Notes under the pieces: generated by a model
Told to the model about the DNA's origin: nothing
Database searches by the model: none
The model's input: only the letters and a program-made list of their open reading frames with translations
Made by a program: the position numbers and the translations under genes
DNA from: JAIVGV01 sp045807785
GTDB lineage: Bacteria > Acidobacteriota > Blastocatellia > Pyrinomonadales > Pyrinomonadaceae
Length of the DNA: 43,986 bases
Reading direction: 5' to 3'
Assembly (NCBI GenBank): GCA_045807785.1
Contig: JBJMGS010000003.1
Location: 1 to 43,986, forward strand
In this document: positions 5,760 through 14,556 of the stretch, one piece after another
How positions within the stretch are numbered: position 1 is the stretch's first letter
Layout: every line of letters begins with the position of its first letter

Positions 5760-8700
5760 TATTTTCGCCCCCCGCTTAAATTCGCGCCCGCATCGCCGGA
5801 CTCCAACAAGATCGAATCAATCGAAGGCACTTGCGCTGTGACGAGTCGCGTGTTGTAGCGCTCCATGTACGCGCGCCGCGCCTCCGTCAACGGGTACGCC
5901 TCTCCCGCGCCGTATGGATACTTCGTCATGCCGTGGAAAGGCAGCGGCCACACTTGATCTGGACTCGCCGAGTTGATATCCATCTCCTTACTGAAGCCGT
6001 CGGCGTACAAGAGAAACGTGCGCGTCCAACCGGCGGGGAGCGGCGGCAGTTTCGTCGCGTCGAACGAGAGACTGATCTCGTCGCCGGGACGCGAGATGAC
6101 GAACATGTCGTCCGCCGCGACGAGCAACTCGCGCACGTCGCCCTCGCGCGTGTAGCGTCCGGGCATGACCTTCCAAGGCGAAGAGTATGTGACCCGTTCG
6201 TAGTCGTAGCCGTAAGGCTCGCGACCGTCGGGCGTCGTCTCGCGTGAGAAGCCGCGCCAGCGCAAGTTTGCGACGAGGGGGTCGAGCCGCGCGAGCCGGG
6301 CGGGCGCGTCCCCCGTCGAAGTGTCCACCAGAATCTGATCCCAGAGCACGCGCATGTTCGTGACGATGCGCACCTCGCGGCTCGCCGAGAGAAACTTGCC
6401 CGTGAGATCAACCGTCACGGTCTGCGGTCGCCCGACGGGTATGCCGATATCTTCGATGACCGTCTTCCACTCGCCCCGCGCGTCTCTGACCTGGAGCGCG
6501 GGCGTCGTCATCGCCTTGCCCGCCTGCGCCGCCGCGACGTTATCACTCGACCAGGCATAATCCGTCCAGCCCGTGAGCAGCAGCAGCGTGCGACGATTCT
6601 TCGCCACGCCTTCGTCGAGCTTGAGCGTCAGCGTGTGCTCGTCGGCGTAGCCGCGCACTGCGTCGCGGCGGAAGTCGTCCGGGTACTGTCGATCCATGCG
6701 CGTGATGCGCGAGAGCACGTCGCGTCCGTGATCGTCCGTGGCGGCGAGCGGCGGGTGCGCGCCGCGCGTCTTGTAGAGGACGAAAGGCTTGGGCGGATCG
6801 CTCATGCCTTCGTTCGGATAGACTTCCACATCCTGCGGGTGCGCGACGGCGATCAATTGCAGACGATCCACAAACATCGTCTCTTCCAGCTCGTTCGTCA
6901 CGCGCAGCTCATAGCGCCCGCCGCGCTCCTTCAACTGGTCGCCGCGGATGCGGACGTACTCCACCGGGTCTGGCTGGTTGTAGCGCCCCGGCTCTTCGAG
7001 GTAGCCCATCTCGCCGCCGCCCATGAAGTCCGTGATGAACTCGAAGCCGTGCCCGTTCCACGCGTAGAGGTACGGGCACGACGAAGGCTTGCGGTTGAGT
7101 TCTTCGATCTTCAACGCGCCCGGCGCGACGCGGTTCGCGACCTGCGCGCCCGGCGTCTGCGTCTCCGCCTGCACGACGCCGGAGGGCCACAGCACGCGCA
7201 CGGCGTCCGCCGCCTCGCGCTGTCCGAGTCCGAAGAGCACGTCCGCGGGCGCGGGCGCGGGCGAAGCCGAGTAGGTCTCAAGTTTCTGCAAGAGACTGCC
7301 GGCGCGCACTTCGATCTTGGCGCCGACGCCGTTGCGGTTGCTCACCTTGCCCGCGAGCTGCACGCGCAGCGAGCGGTTGCGATTCCCCCCGTCGTTGCGC
7401 GCGACGCGCAAGCCGCCGCCCGGCACGCCGAAGATGATGTCCGTGTCGCCGTCGCCGTCCAGATCGCCCGCCGCGAGCACCCGCGCGCGCGTGAGCGGCG
7501 TCCCATTCTCGACGATCTCCGCGCGCAAGCCGCGCGTCGCCTTCTCGCTCACGTCCGCCCAGCCGTCGCCCGTGTTGCGCCAGATGTGCAACTCAAGGTG
7601 CTGACCCGCAGAGTCACAGGCAGTCACGACGGTAACCAGATCGAGCAGTCCGTCGTTGTCATAGTCTATGAACTGCGCGGTGTTGTTGAATGACGACGCT
7701 AAAGCGGAGCAAGGGCTACCTGTCACGCGTAACCCAGGGCCTTCCTGAAGGCGAAAGTGATCTTTGCCGTCGCTCAGCGCGAAGTAGTTCGTTGAAGCAC
7801 TTACGAAGTAGAAGTCCGTGAAGCCGTCCTTGTTCACGTCGCCGGCGGCGACGCTCCATGAGGATGTCAGCTCTCTGTTATCAAGACCGGCTTCTGCGCT
7901 GACGTTGCGGAAGCTGCCGTCGCGCATGTTGCGCCAGAGCGCGGGAGTGCCCCAAGCGGACGTGACGAGCAGATCAACGTCGCGGCGGTTGTCGAAGTCG
8001 GTCGGCACGACGGCGCGCGCGTCGAACGGGGCGGAGAGTTTCGCCGCCGAAGTCTGATCCGTGAACGTACCGTCGCCGTTGTTTCGCAGCAGGAGCCCCG
8101 GCTCGCTGGGCGAAGTTATGACGACGGGGGGGGAAAGCGGTTCCGGCGGCTGCCCTCTCCGACTCTTAATCATCTTCAGAGCTTCCGTCGGATCGCTGCC
8201 GCCCGCGATGAAGAGGTCGAGGTCGCCGTCGTGGTCGTAGTCAACGAAGGCGACGGAGCGCGAGAGGTACGGGTAGCTCGGAATCTTGGCGGCGGCGGTC
8301 ACGTCGGTGAAGTGACCGCCGCCGTCATTGCGGTAGAGCGCGCTCGCGCCGTAGCGCAGGACGAAGAGATCGGGCCGCCCGTCGTTGTCGAAGTCGCCCG
8401 CGACCGCGCCCGTCCCCGTGCCCGACGCTTCCTGCGCGAGCGCGCCCGACTGCGCCGTCACGTCCGTGAACTTCCCCGCGTCGTTGCGGCAGAGACGTTG
8501 GCGCGTGCCCGCCACTTCGAGCAGGTCGAGATCGCCGTCGCCGTCGTAGTCGAAGAGCACGACCGCGCCGCTGCCCTGTTCGAGGAAGTCGTCTTTGACG
8601 GGCCACGCGCCCGCCGGAGTTGCGGGCAAGGCGTTCGCCGTCACGTCGGTGAAGACGGCATCGGGCGTGCGCTTGTCAACGAGTTCGGGCTCGGCCCCGG

Positions 8701-9409
8701 TCGAAGTGACGGCTTCGGCGTAGCGCCCCTGTTCGAGGTAGTTCTGCCCTAGTGTGGTCGCGCTGCCTAACTGCCTCAGTTCCTGGAAGCGCGCGATCAC
8801 CTGCTGCCCCTCTTCGCGCTGATTGGCTCTGATGAGCGCGGTGCCGAGGTTGTAGAGCGCCGTCGCGTTGTAAGGCTCCGCGGCGAGCGCCGTGCGGAAG
8901 AGGGCGATGGCCTCCGCGTACTTGCGCTGCTGCGAATAGACCTGCCCCAGATTGACGTTCGCGCCCACGTCCGTGGGATCGATCTTGAGCACGCGCTGGA
9001 ACGCCGCGACGGCCTCATCCATTCGGCTCTGCGACTTGGCGAGCAGACCCAGAATGTACTGGGGCTGCGGCGCTTCGGGCGCGGCGGCGGCGGCGACTTG
9101 AGCCTCGCGCTGCGCGCCCGCCGCGTCGGGCAGATTGTAGAGCGCGATGGCGAGGTTCGTGCGCGCGAGCGAGAGCTTGGGATCGAGTTGCAGCGCGCGG
9201 CGGAACGCGTCCGCGCCCTCTTTGTATTTGAACTGTTCGAGGAGCGCGACGCCGATGTTGTTGGCGCGGTAAGCGTCCTCGCGCGGCGCGGCGGCGGAAG
9301 TTGTTTGCGTCGGCAGACGGGCCGCAGATTTCGTGGTCAGGATTGAAGACGCTGCGAGCGCGATTAAGCAGAAGGCGAATAGGACGCGCGCGTGACTGAA
9401 TTTGTTCAT
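5759..9409 (-). CDS. Secreted TPR / FG-GAP / ASPIC-UnbV fusion protein with unique C-terminal domain (1216 aa)
   Basis: A signal peptide (about residues 1-30) precedes roughly five TPR units (about 45-215). Next comes a seven-bladed-propeller-like series of FG-GAP/VCBS repeats (about 270-690), several with calcium-loop motifs such as DYDGDGDLDLL, and an ASPIC/UnbV domain containing the VRVLWPSG signature (about 690-770). The last 430 residues start with a conserved CPYLYAWNGHGFEFITDF segment and form an additional beta-rich domain whose role I do not know. The first three modules are the same ones found as separate genes at 15902-23065, so this protein is a natural fusion of a TPR partner and a CRTAC1 partner. 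Location is probably periplasmic or cell-surface. It overlaps the nitrilase gene by one base. Confidence 0.87.
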   Translation of the reverse strand: MNKFSHARVLFAFCLIALAASSILTTKSAARLPTQTTSAAAPREDAYRANNIGVALLEQFKYKEGADAFRRALQLDPKLSLARTNLAIALYNLPDAAGAQREAQVAAAAAPEAPQPQYILGLLAKSQSRMDEAVAAFQRVLKIDPTDVGANVNLGQVYSQQRKYAEAIALFRTALAAEPYNATALYNLGTALIRANQREEGQQVIARFQELRQLGSATTLGQNYLEQGRYAEAVTSTGAEPELVDKRTPDAVFTDVTANALPATPAGAWPVKDDFLEQGSGAVVLFDYDGDGDLDLLEVAGTRQRLCRNDAGKFTDVTAQSGALAQEASGTGTGAVAGDFDNDGRPDLFVLRYGASALYRNDGGGHFTDVTAAAKIPSYPYLSRSVAFVDYDHDGDLDLFIAGGSDPTEALKMIKSRRGQPPEPLSPPVVITSPSEPGLLLRNNGDGTFTDQTSAAKLSAPFDARAVVPTDFDNRRDVDLLVTSAWGTPALWRNMRDGSFRNVSAEAGLDNRELTSSWSVAAGDVNKDGFTDFYFVSASTNYFALSDGKDHFRLQEGPGLRVTGSPCSALASSFNNTAQFIDYDNDGLLDLVTVVTACDSAGQHLELHIWRNTGDGWADVSEKATRGLRAEIVENGTPLTRARVLAAGDLDGDGDTDIIFGVPGGGLRVARNDGGNRNRSLRVQLAGKVSNRNGVGAKIEVRAGSLLQKLETYSASPAPAPADVLFGLGQREAADAVRVLWPSGVVQAETQTPGAQVANRVAPGALKIEELNRKPSSCPYLYAWNGHGFEFITDFMGGGEMGYLEEPGRYNQPDPVEYVRIRGDQLKERGGRYELRVTNELEETMFVDRLQLIAVAHPQDVEVYPNEGMSDPPKPFVLYKTRGAHPPLAATDDHGRDVLSRITRMDRQYPDDFRRDAVRGYADEHTLTLKLDEGVAKNRRTLLLLTGWTDYAWSSDNVAAAQAGKAMTTPALQVRDARGEWKTVIEDIGIPVGRPQTVTVDLTGKFLSASREVRIVTNMRVLWDQILVDTSTGDAPARLARLDPLVANLRWRGFSRETTPDGREPYGYDYERVTYSSPWKVMPGRYTREGDVRELLVAADDMFVISRPGDEISLSFDATKLPPLPAGWTRTFLLYADGFSKEMDINSASPDQVWPLPFHGMTKYPYGAGEAYPLTEARRAYMERYNTRLVTAQVPSIDSILLESGDAGANLSGGRK

Positions 9410-9500
9410 AGCTCTGTCGAAGAAAAGTCGCGTGAGCGCCGCTCAGCCTCTGGGAGAAGCGCAAGTTGGCCGGCGGGGAGACAGGCTCGCATCGCCGCCC

Positions 9501-10067
9501 TCAGTCGCGCCCCACGCCGAGCGCGTCGGCCACGCGGTTGATGTAGTTGAACCAGGAGGCGATCAGGGTGATCTGGAGGATGCCCCGGTCGTCGAAGCCG
9601 ACGGCGCGCAGCCGCTCATGATCGGCGGGCGAGATGCGCGTCGCGTCTTTCGTCAACTGCACGACGTAGTCGAGCATCGTGCGATCCTGCTCCGAGATCG
9701 GCGCGCTCCGGTAGTCCTCTTCGAGTGCCCTGACCATTTCTTCATCGAGTGAGACGCGACGCAGAAACTCTGCGTGAGACTCGATTCAATAGTGGCAACG
9801 GTTCTGGACGGAGACCATCGTCGCGATCATCTCGTGCTGTCGGCGCGCGAGCGGCAGATCGGGCGACATCAGCGAGCCGTACGTGGCGAACGCGTGGTGG
9901 AGCGCCTCCGGGATGAGGCTGTGCGACTCGACGATGCCGGACGACGCGCCGTCGGGCGTCGGGTGGACGGGCGTCGCGTACTCGATGGGGTAGAGTTCGC
10001 GCTGCGCCTCCATCGCGCGGCGCACCTCTTCGTCAGACTCGGCGGAAACGGTTTTGATCCAGGTCAT
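9501..10067 (-). CDS. AhpD-like peroxidase-related protein, probable CxxU selenoprotein (188 aa, TGA recoded at codon 94)
   Basis: AhpD-fold enzymes use a CxxC pair to reduce peroxides or recycle peroxiredoxins in the cytoplasm. The frame from the ATG at 10067 reads to NRCHY and then meets TGA (9786-9788). It continues in the same frame with IESHAEFLRR and the rest of the family's C-terminal half up to TGA at 9501. In M. tuberculosis AhpD the catalytic residues are E118, C130, C133 and H137. Here E79, C91, the TGA codon 94 and H98 have exactly the same spacing, so TGA occupies the second redox cysteine. A SECIS-like stem-loop follows directly (9744-9785). I infer selenocysteine at 94; a cysteine-to-stop mutation is the alternative. 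The ATG overlaps the permease stop (ATGA), so the two genes are coupled. Conventional callers would report two fragments (9786-10067 and about 9501-9737). Confidence 0.75.
9744..9785 (-). promoter_or_regulatory. SECIS-like stem-loop directly after the in-frame TGA
   Basis: Read on the minus strand, the mRNA after the TGA forms two stacked perfect stems. The outer one is ATCGAGT (9785-9779) with ACTCGAT (9750-9744). The inner one is ACGCAGA (9775-9769) with TCTGCGT (9765-9759), closing a three-base loop GTT. The apical loop begins 17 bases after the TGA and its first base is G, which meets the published description of bacterial SECIS elements (16-37 base spacing, a G in the first two loop positions). 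Half of the 16 codons in this stretch end in A or T, unusual here and as expected if RNA structure constrains them. Confidence 0.7.
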
Positions 10068-11410
10068 GATGCCTCTTCTCTGTGCGAACCCGCCGCGTCG
10101 AATTTGCGGCGGAACAGTAAGTAATAGACGGGCAGCCCTGCGGCGACGACGGCGACGCCGAGCAGAGACTGCCGCGGATTGCCCCGCGCGAGCAGGATAA
10201 GCAACAACAGGATGAGGAGCAAGAAGACGGCGGGCGTCACAGGGTAGCCGGGTGTTTTATAGGGAAGCGCGTCGGCGCGCGGCAGCACGAAGAGTGCCGC
10301 GACGGTGAGCGCGAGAAAGATGACGACGACGAAGACGAAATAAGAGACGATCTGGTTGAACGTGCCGAGCACGACGAGCAGCGAGGCGAGCGCGGCTTGC
10401 AGGGCGATTGAGCGCGCAGGTGTGCCGTAGCGCGGGTGGATGGCCGCCGCCGCGCGGAAGAAGAGCCCGTCACGCGCCATCGCGAAATAGACGCGCGGGG
10501 CCGACATGACGACACCGGCGAGACTACCCAGCACGGCGACGATGACCACCGCCGAAAAAATCTGCCCGCCGATCCGACCGAACAAAACTTCGCCAGCCTG
10601 CGCCGCGAACAACTCGCCCGAAGCGACGCTCCCCAACGGTACGAGGTAGACGAAAGCCGCGCTCGTCAAAACGTACACGAGTGTGACGATGACGACGCCG
10701 AAGGCGAGCGCGCGCGGCAGTGTGTAGGCCGGGCGGCGCACCTCGCCCGCCAACTTGCTCACGTCCCACCAGCCGCCGAAGGAGAAGAACGCGGCGACCA
10801 TGCCGCCCGCGAGCGCGCCCGCGAGTGGCACGGAGCCGGCGCGGCGTGCGAGGAAAGGCGCGAAGTTCGACCAGTCGCCGAGGCGGAACGCGAAGCCCCA
10901 GATCAGTATGAACGCGAGCGCGCCGAGCTTCAGCACGGTCAGCCAGCGGACGAACCACGCGCCGAGCCGCACGCCGCGAATGTTGACGGCGGCGAGCGCG
11001 ATGATCGACGCGACGGCGACGAGTTTGATGGCGAAGGGCGAGAGATTGAAGCTGTAGCCGACGTAGCCCGCGAGCCCGACGGCGAGCGCGGCAGAGAGCC
11101 CGGGGTCCATCACGAGCAGCGCCATCCACCCGTAGAGGAAGGCGAGCGGCGCGCCATACGCTTCGCGCAGATAGACGTAGCCGCCGCCGGCTTGCGGGAA
11201 CCTCGTGGCCAGCTCGCCGTAGCAGAGCGCGCCGCACAGCGCCATCGCGCCCATCGCGAGCCACACGCAGAGCACGAGCGCGGGCGAGCCGAGCGACTTC
11301 GCCATCCCCGCGGGCGTGAGGAAGATGCCGACGGCAATCGTCTCGCCGACGACGAGCGCCGTCGCCGTCGGCAGTCCGAGTTGTCGTCTGAGTATGTCGT
11401 GCGTGCTCAA
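10064..11410 (-). CDS. APC-family amino acid permease (448 aa)
   Basis: This is an inner-membrane secondary transporter of the amino acid-polyamine-organocation superfamily, probably moving an amino acid or related amine with protons. About twelve hydrophobic segments span the protein. The first helix contains the broken-helix substrate motif GETIAVGIFLTPAGM, and the loop after helix 2 carries ELATRFPQAGGGYVY, both hallmarks of the family. The start is TTG at 11410; the ribosome-binding site is weak. The stop overlaps the start of the AhpD-like gene by four bases. The TonB receptor gene ends 50 bases upstream (11460), so it may be in the same transcript. The substrate cannot be predicted. Confidence 0.88.
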   Translation of the reverse strand: MSTHDILRRQLGLPTATALVVGETIAVGIFLTPAGMAKSLGSPALVLCVWLAMGAMALCGALCYGELATRFPQAGGGYVYLREAYGAPLAFLYGWMALLVMDPGLSAALAVGLAGYVGYSFNLSPFAIKLVAVASIIALAAVNIRGVRLGAWFVRWLTVLKLGALAFILIWGFAFRLGDWSNFAPFLARRAGSVPLAGALAGGMVAAFFSFGGWWDVSKLAGEVRRPAYTLPRALAFGVVIVTLVYVLTSAAFVYLVPLGSVASGELFAAQAGEVLFGRIGGQIFSAVVIVAVLGSLAGVVMSAPRVYFAMARDGLFFRAAAAIHPRYGTPARSIALQAALASLLVVLGTFNQIVSYFVFVVVIFLALTVAALFVLPRADALPYKTPGYPVTPAVFLLLILLLLILLARGNPRQSLLGVAVVAAGLPVYYLLFRRKFDAAGSHREEAS

Positions 11411-11459
11411 CTGAAACTCTACCGGCTGACTTGTTCGACCAACTCCGCTTGCGTTCTCG

Positions 11460-14453
11460 TCAGAACGTGATGCGCGTCGCGAACTGGAAGGCGCGCGGGC
11501 CGCCCGATCCGAAGACGCCGCCCGCTGTCGTCACGGGCTGGCCAAAGCTCGAAGAGCGAAGGTATCCGGGGCTCGCCGGATCGTTGCTGTCGCGCACGAG
11601 CACGTTCGCGAAGCCGGAGTAGTTGACGTTCGAGACGCCGAGCACGTTCGTCACGTTGAAGAGGTTGAAGACTTCCGCGAGCGGCTCGACTCGCACGCGC
11701 TCGCCGATGCGGAAGACTTTTGACAAGCGCAGGTCAAACGAGCTGAACGCATCGTTGAAGCGCGCGTTATCGGCGACGAGCGGCAGAGGCTGGCCCGCGA
11801 CGCCGCCCGCCGCGTTCACCTGCTTGATGTAGGCGTTCAGCTCCGCGCCGGTGTGGAAGAGGCGACCGCCCGCGTTGCGCTGCAAGCCGGGGATGCGCGC
11901 GCTGCCGTCGGGCAGCAGGATGTCCAACGGCACGCCGGAGGCGAGTGTCATGAGCGGCGAGAGGCGCACGCCCGCGGGCAGCTCGAAGACTCCGGCGAAG
12001 GTGAAGCGGTGGCGCTGATCGTTCGGCGTCGGGCCGTACTCCAACTGCAAGTTGTTCGGATCGACGGGGCCGTTCGAGAAAGGAATCTGATCGTCGTTCG
12101 CGTAGTTGAAAGCTTTCGAGAGCGTGTAGGCGGCGCGCAGTTGGTAGTGCTGCGAGAGACGCTTCTCGACGCTCAGCAAGAGCCCGTCGTACTTCGTCTT
12201 AACACTTGATTCGATGTTCTTGACGAGGTCTGGGCCGCCGACGACCGGGTTGAAGACCTGCCCGATGGTGCGACCGATGATGAAGTGCGTGCCGAAGTTG
12301 CGCAGATAGTCCGCGCGGACGACGAAGTCGCGACCGAGCTCGCGCTCGACGCCGACGTTCATCTGCTGCACCGAAGGGTTCTGTAGATCGTTCGAGATGA
12401 TGTTGATGCCGCCCGCGCCCGCGCCGGGGAGGACGAAGCCTGTGAACGGGTTGGCGAGGGTCGGCGCGGGCGGCGGGAACTGGCCGCACGCAGGATTGAA
12501 GAGGCACGGCGGCGGAATGAAGAAGACGTTTCCGGCGCGCACTTCGATGGGGAGAGCGCGCCCGTCCAAGCCCCGTTCGAGGGAAGCGATTTCGAGCGTC
12601 ACGCGATCGTAGTAGATGCCGTAGCCGCCGTGCAGACTCGTGCGCCCGTCCTTCGAAGAGAGGTTGAAGCCGACGCGCGGCGCGAAGTTGTTCTTATCGC
12701 TCGTACGCGTGCCGTGGAGAAACGGCAGGATGAGCGGGTTGAGATCGGCGACGCCGCTGACGTTCTTGACGTTCGTGTCGAGTTCGTAGCGCAGGCCGAG
12801 GTTGAGCACGAGTCGCGTTGAGACGCGCCAGTCGTCCTGCGCAAACGCCGCGAAGTAGTTGTTGTCGGCGTTCGGGATCACGAGCGGCAGGGTTGGCACG
12901 CCGCTGCGCAGGGTGACGGCGAAGAGCAGATCGTTATCGTCCACGCGCCCGTCGCCGTTGCGGTCGAAATCCGGGAAGTCTTCGATCAGCTCGACACGCC
13001 CCTGCCGGAAGACGCCGAGGTTGAAATCGGCGTCAATGCGCTGCCACTCGCCGCCGAAGTAGAGCGTGTGGTTGCCGCGAATCGCCGTGAAAGTGTCTGC
13101 GAACTGGAGGCGGCGCTGCCGCGTCTCCTGCGGGACGCGAAACGACGCGCCGTCCTGAATGCTCGGAAACGTGAGCTGCGGCGCGACCGTGACGGGCTGC
13201 GTCCGGTTGATGAAAGTGCTGAAGCTGAAGTTGAAGCTATTAACATCGAGCGACGTGAGCATGCGCGTGTAGTTGGCGAGGAGCGACTGCGCGTGATTCG
13301 TGCTCGACTGTCGCTGCGAGGCGGAGCCGATGGAGCGGATGAGCGTGCTCGCCGCCGTGTCCGACTCGCGTTGCAGCGAGTAGCGGAAGTTGAAGTGATC
13401 TGTACTGGTCGGCATCCAGTCCACGCGGTCGGTCGTTAGTAGATCGTCGAGCGGCGCGGCGGCGAAGCTCCTGACAATGGTGCGCGTGGCAGTATTTCTC
13501 GTGCCGACGAGCACTGCGCCGTCCTGATTGCGATCTTCGACGGAGCCGAAGAACCAGGCCTTATCTTTTTTGATGGGGCCGCCGAGGGTGAACGAATACT
13601 GCTCGCGGTCGAAGGGCGGTGCGTCGCCGACGCTGCGGTCGAAGGTGGCGGGCAAGCCTTGCAGCCTGCGGTCGCGGAAATAGATCGAGCCCGAGCCGTG
13701 CAACTCGTTCGTGCCGGATTTGGTGACGACGTTGATGACGGAAGAGGCGGAGCGGCCAGTCTGCGCGGAGAAGCGGTTGGTGGCGATCTGGAACTCCTGC
13801 ACGGCGTCCTGCGAGACGTTCTGCACTGCGCCGCCGACCACGTCGTCGTTAATGTCCGCGCCGTCAACCGTGACGCTGCCGCCGCGTCCGAACTGCCCGG
13901 CGGAAGAGATGACGATGGTGTTCGTCTTCGTCGGGTCAAAGTTCGGCGCGGGCGCGTTGCCGGGGACGAGCAGCGCGAGTTCGAGGAAGTTGCGCCCGTT
14001 GAGCGGGAGGCTCTCGATCTCGCGTTCGCTGATCACACTATCAATGGTCGCAGAGTCGGTATTGACCATCGGTCGGAGATCAACTCCGCAATCAACACAG
14101 ACCGTTTCCGACAAACCGCCGAGCGCAAGCTTGAAGTCAGATTTCGTGCTCTGCCCGACTTGCAACACCACATTTGACTGCAAAGCTTTTTTGAAGCCTG
14201 CCATCTCAACTCCGACCTCATACTCGCCGACCGGTAAGTTTGTAAAGACGTACAGACCTTCTTCATTGGTTGTCGTCTCGCGCTTAACTCCCGTAGCCTT
14301 CTGCGTCGCGACGACGCTCGCGCCGGCGACGACCGCGCCGTTCGGATCAATCACCCTGCCGTTGAGCGTGGCGGTAGGCTGCTGTGCGAAGACGTGCGCG
14401 CCCGTGGCGCAGATGAGGAGGGCGCAGGCGATCAAGGTGGCAAGTTGTTTCAA
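11460..14453 (-). CDS. TonB-dependent receptor with carboxypeptidase-regulatory-like N-terminus, Oar type (997 aa)
   Basis: This is an outer-membrane 22-strand barrel predicted to import a large substrate using TonB energy. The start is TTG at 14453, placed ten bases after a consensus GGAGG. The signal peptide ends near HVFAQ. A beta-sandwich domain follows (ATLNGRVIDPNGAVVAGASV, about residues 28-110), then a plug with ESLPLNGRNFLELALLVPG and a VDGADIND segment, then a long barrel. The last residue is phenylalanine (TRITF), the sorting signal for the BAM machinery. No SusD-type gene is adjacent. The neighbours are an SGNH hydrolase upstream and a permease downstream. The substrate is not known; the context suggests a glycan or glycan ester. 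Confidence 0.92.
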   Translation of the reverse strand: MKQLATLIACALLICATGAHVFAQQPTATLNGRVIDPNGAVVAGASVVATQKATGVKRETTTNEEGLYVFTNLPVGEYEVGVEMAGFKKALQSNVVLQVGQSTKSDFKLALGGLSETVCVDCGVDLRPMVNTDSATIDSVISEREIESLPLNGRNFLELALLVPGNAPAPNFDPTKTNTIVISSAGQFGRGGSVTVDGADINDDVVGGAVQNVSQDAVQEFQIATNRFSAQTGRSASSVINVVTKSGTNELHGSGSIYFRDRRLQGLPATFDRSVGDAPPFDREQYSFTLGGPIKKDKAWFFGSVEDRNQDGAVLVGTRNTATRTIVRSFAAAPLDDLLTTDRVDWMPTSTDHFNFRYSLQRESDTAASTLIRSIGSASQRQSSTNHAQSLLANYTRMLTSLDVNSFNFSFSTFINRTQPVTVAPQLTFPSIQDGASFRVPQETRQRRLQFADTFTAIRGNHTLYFGGEWQRIDADFNLGVFRQGRVELIEDFPDFDRNGDGRVDDNDLLFAVTLRSGVPTLPLVIPNADNNYFAAFAQDDWRVSTRLVLNLGLRYELDTNVKNVSGVADLNPLILPFLHGTRTSDKNNFAPRVGFNLSSKDGRTSLHGGYGIYYDRVTLEIASLERGLDGRALPIEVRAGNVFFIPPPCLFNPACGQFPPPAPTLANPFTGFVLPGAGAGGINIISNDLQNPSVQQMNVGVERELGRDFVVRADYLRNFGTHFIIGRTIGQVFNPVVGGPDLVKNIESSVKTKYDGLLLSVEKRLSQHYQLRAAYTLSKAFNYANDDQIPFSNGPVDPNNLQLEYGPTPNDQRHRFTFAGVFELPAGVRLSPLMTLASGVPLDILLPDGSARIPGLQRNAGGRLFHTGAELNAYIKQVNAAGGVAGQPLPLVADNARFNDAFSSFDLRLSKVFRIGERVRVEPLAEVFNLFNVTNVLGVSNVNYSGFANVLVRDSNDPASPGYLRSSSFGQPVTTAGGVFGSGGPRAFQFATRITF

Positions 14454-14556
14454 GTGTCGGACACCTCCGGGGGAAAATAAGAGACGTGCATTGATGAAGT
14501 CCTGGCGCGACTCGATGTGTTGAACTTACTTCGCGCCGACCGCCGCGCCCGCGGCC

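Noticed and set aside
9501..9737. Separate small gene starting at the internal ATG
   Set aside because: The upstream sixteen codons back to the TGA encode conserved AhpD-family residues in the same frame, and the ATG has no convincing ribosome-binding site.
10436..11470. Long plus-strand open frame antisense to the APC permease
   Set aside because: Composition is dominated by Arg, Ala and Glu with no hydrophobic core or motif. It is the mirror of a high-GC membrane protein gene with clear family motifs on the other strand.
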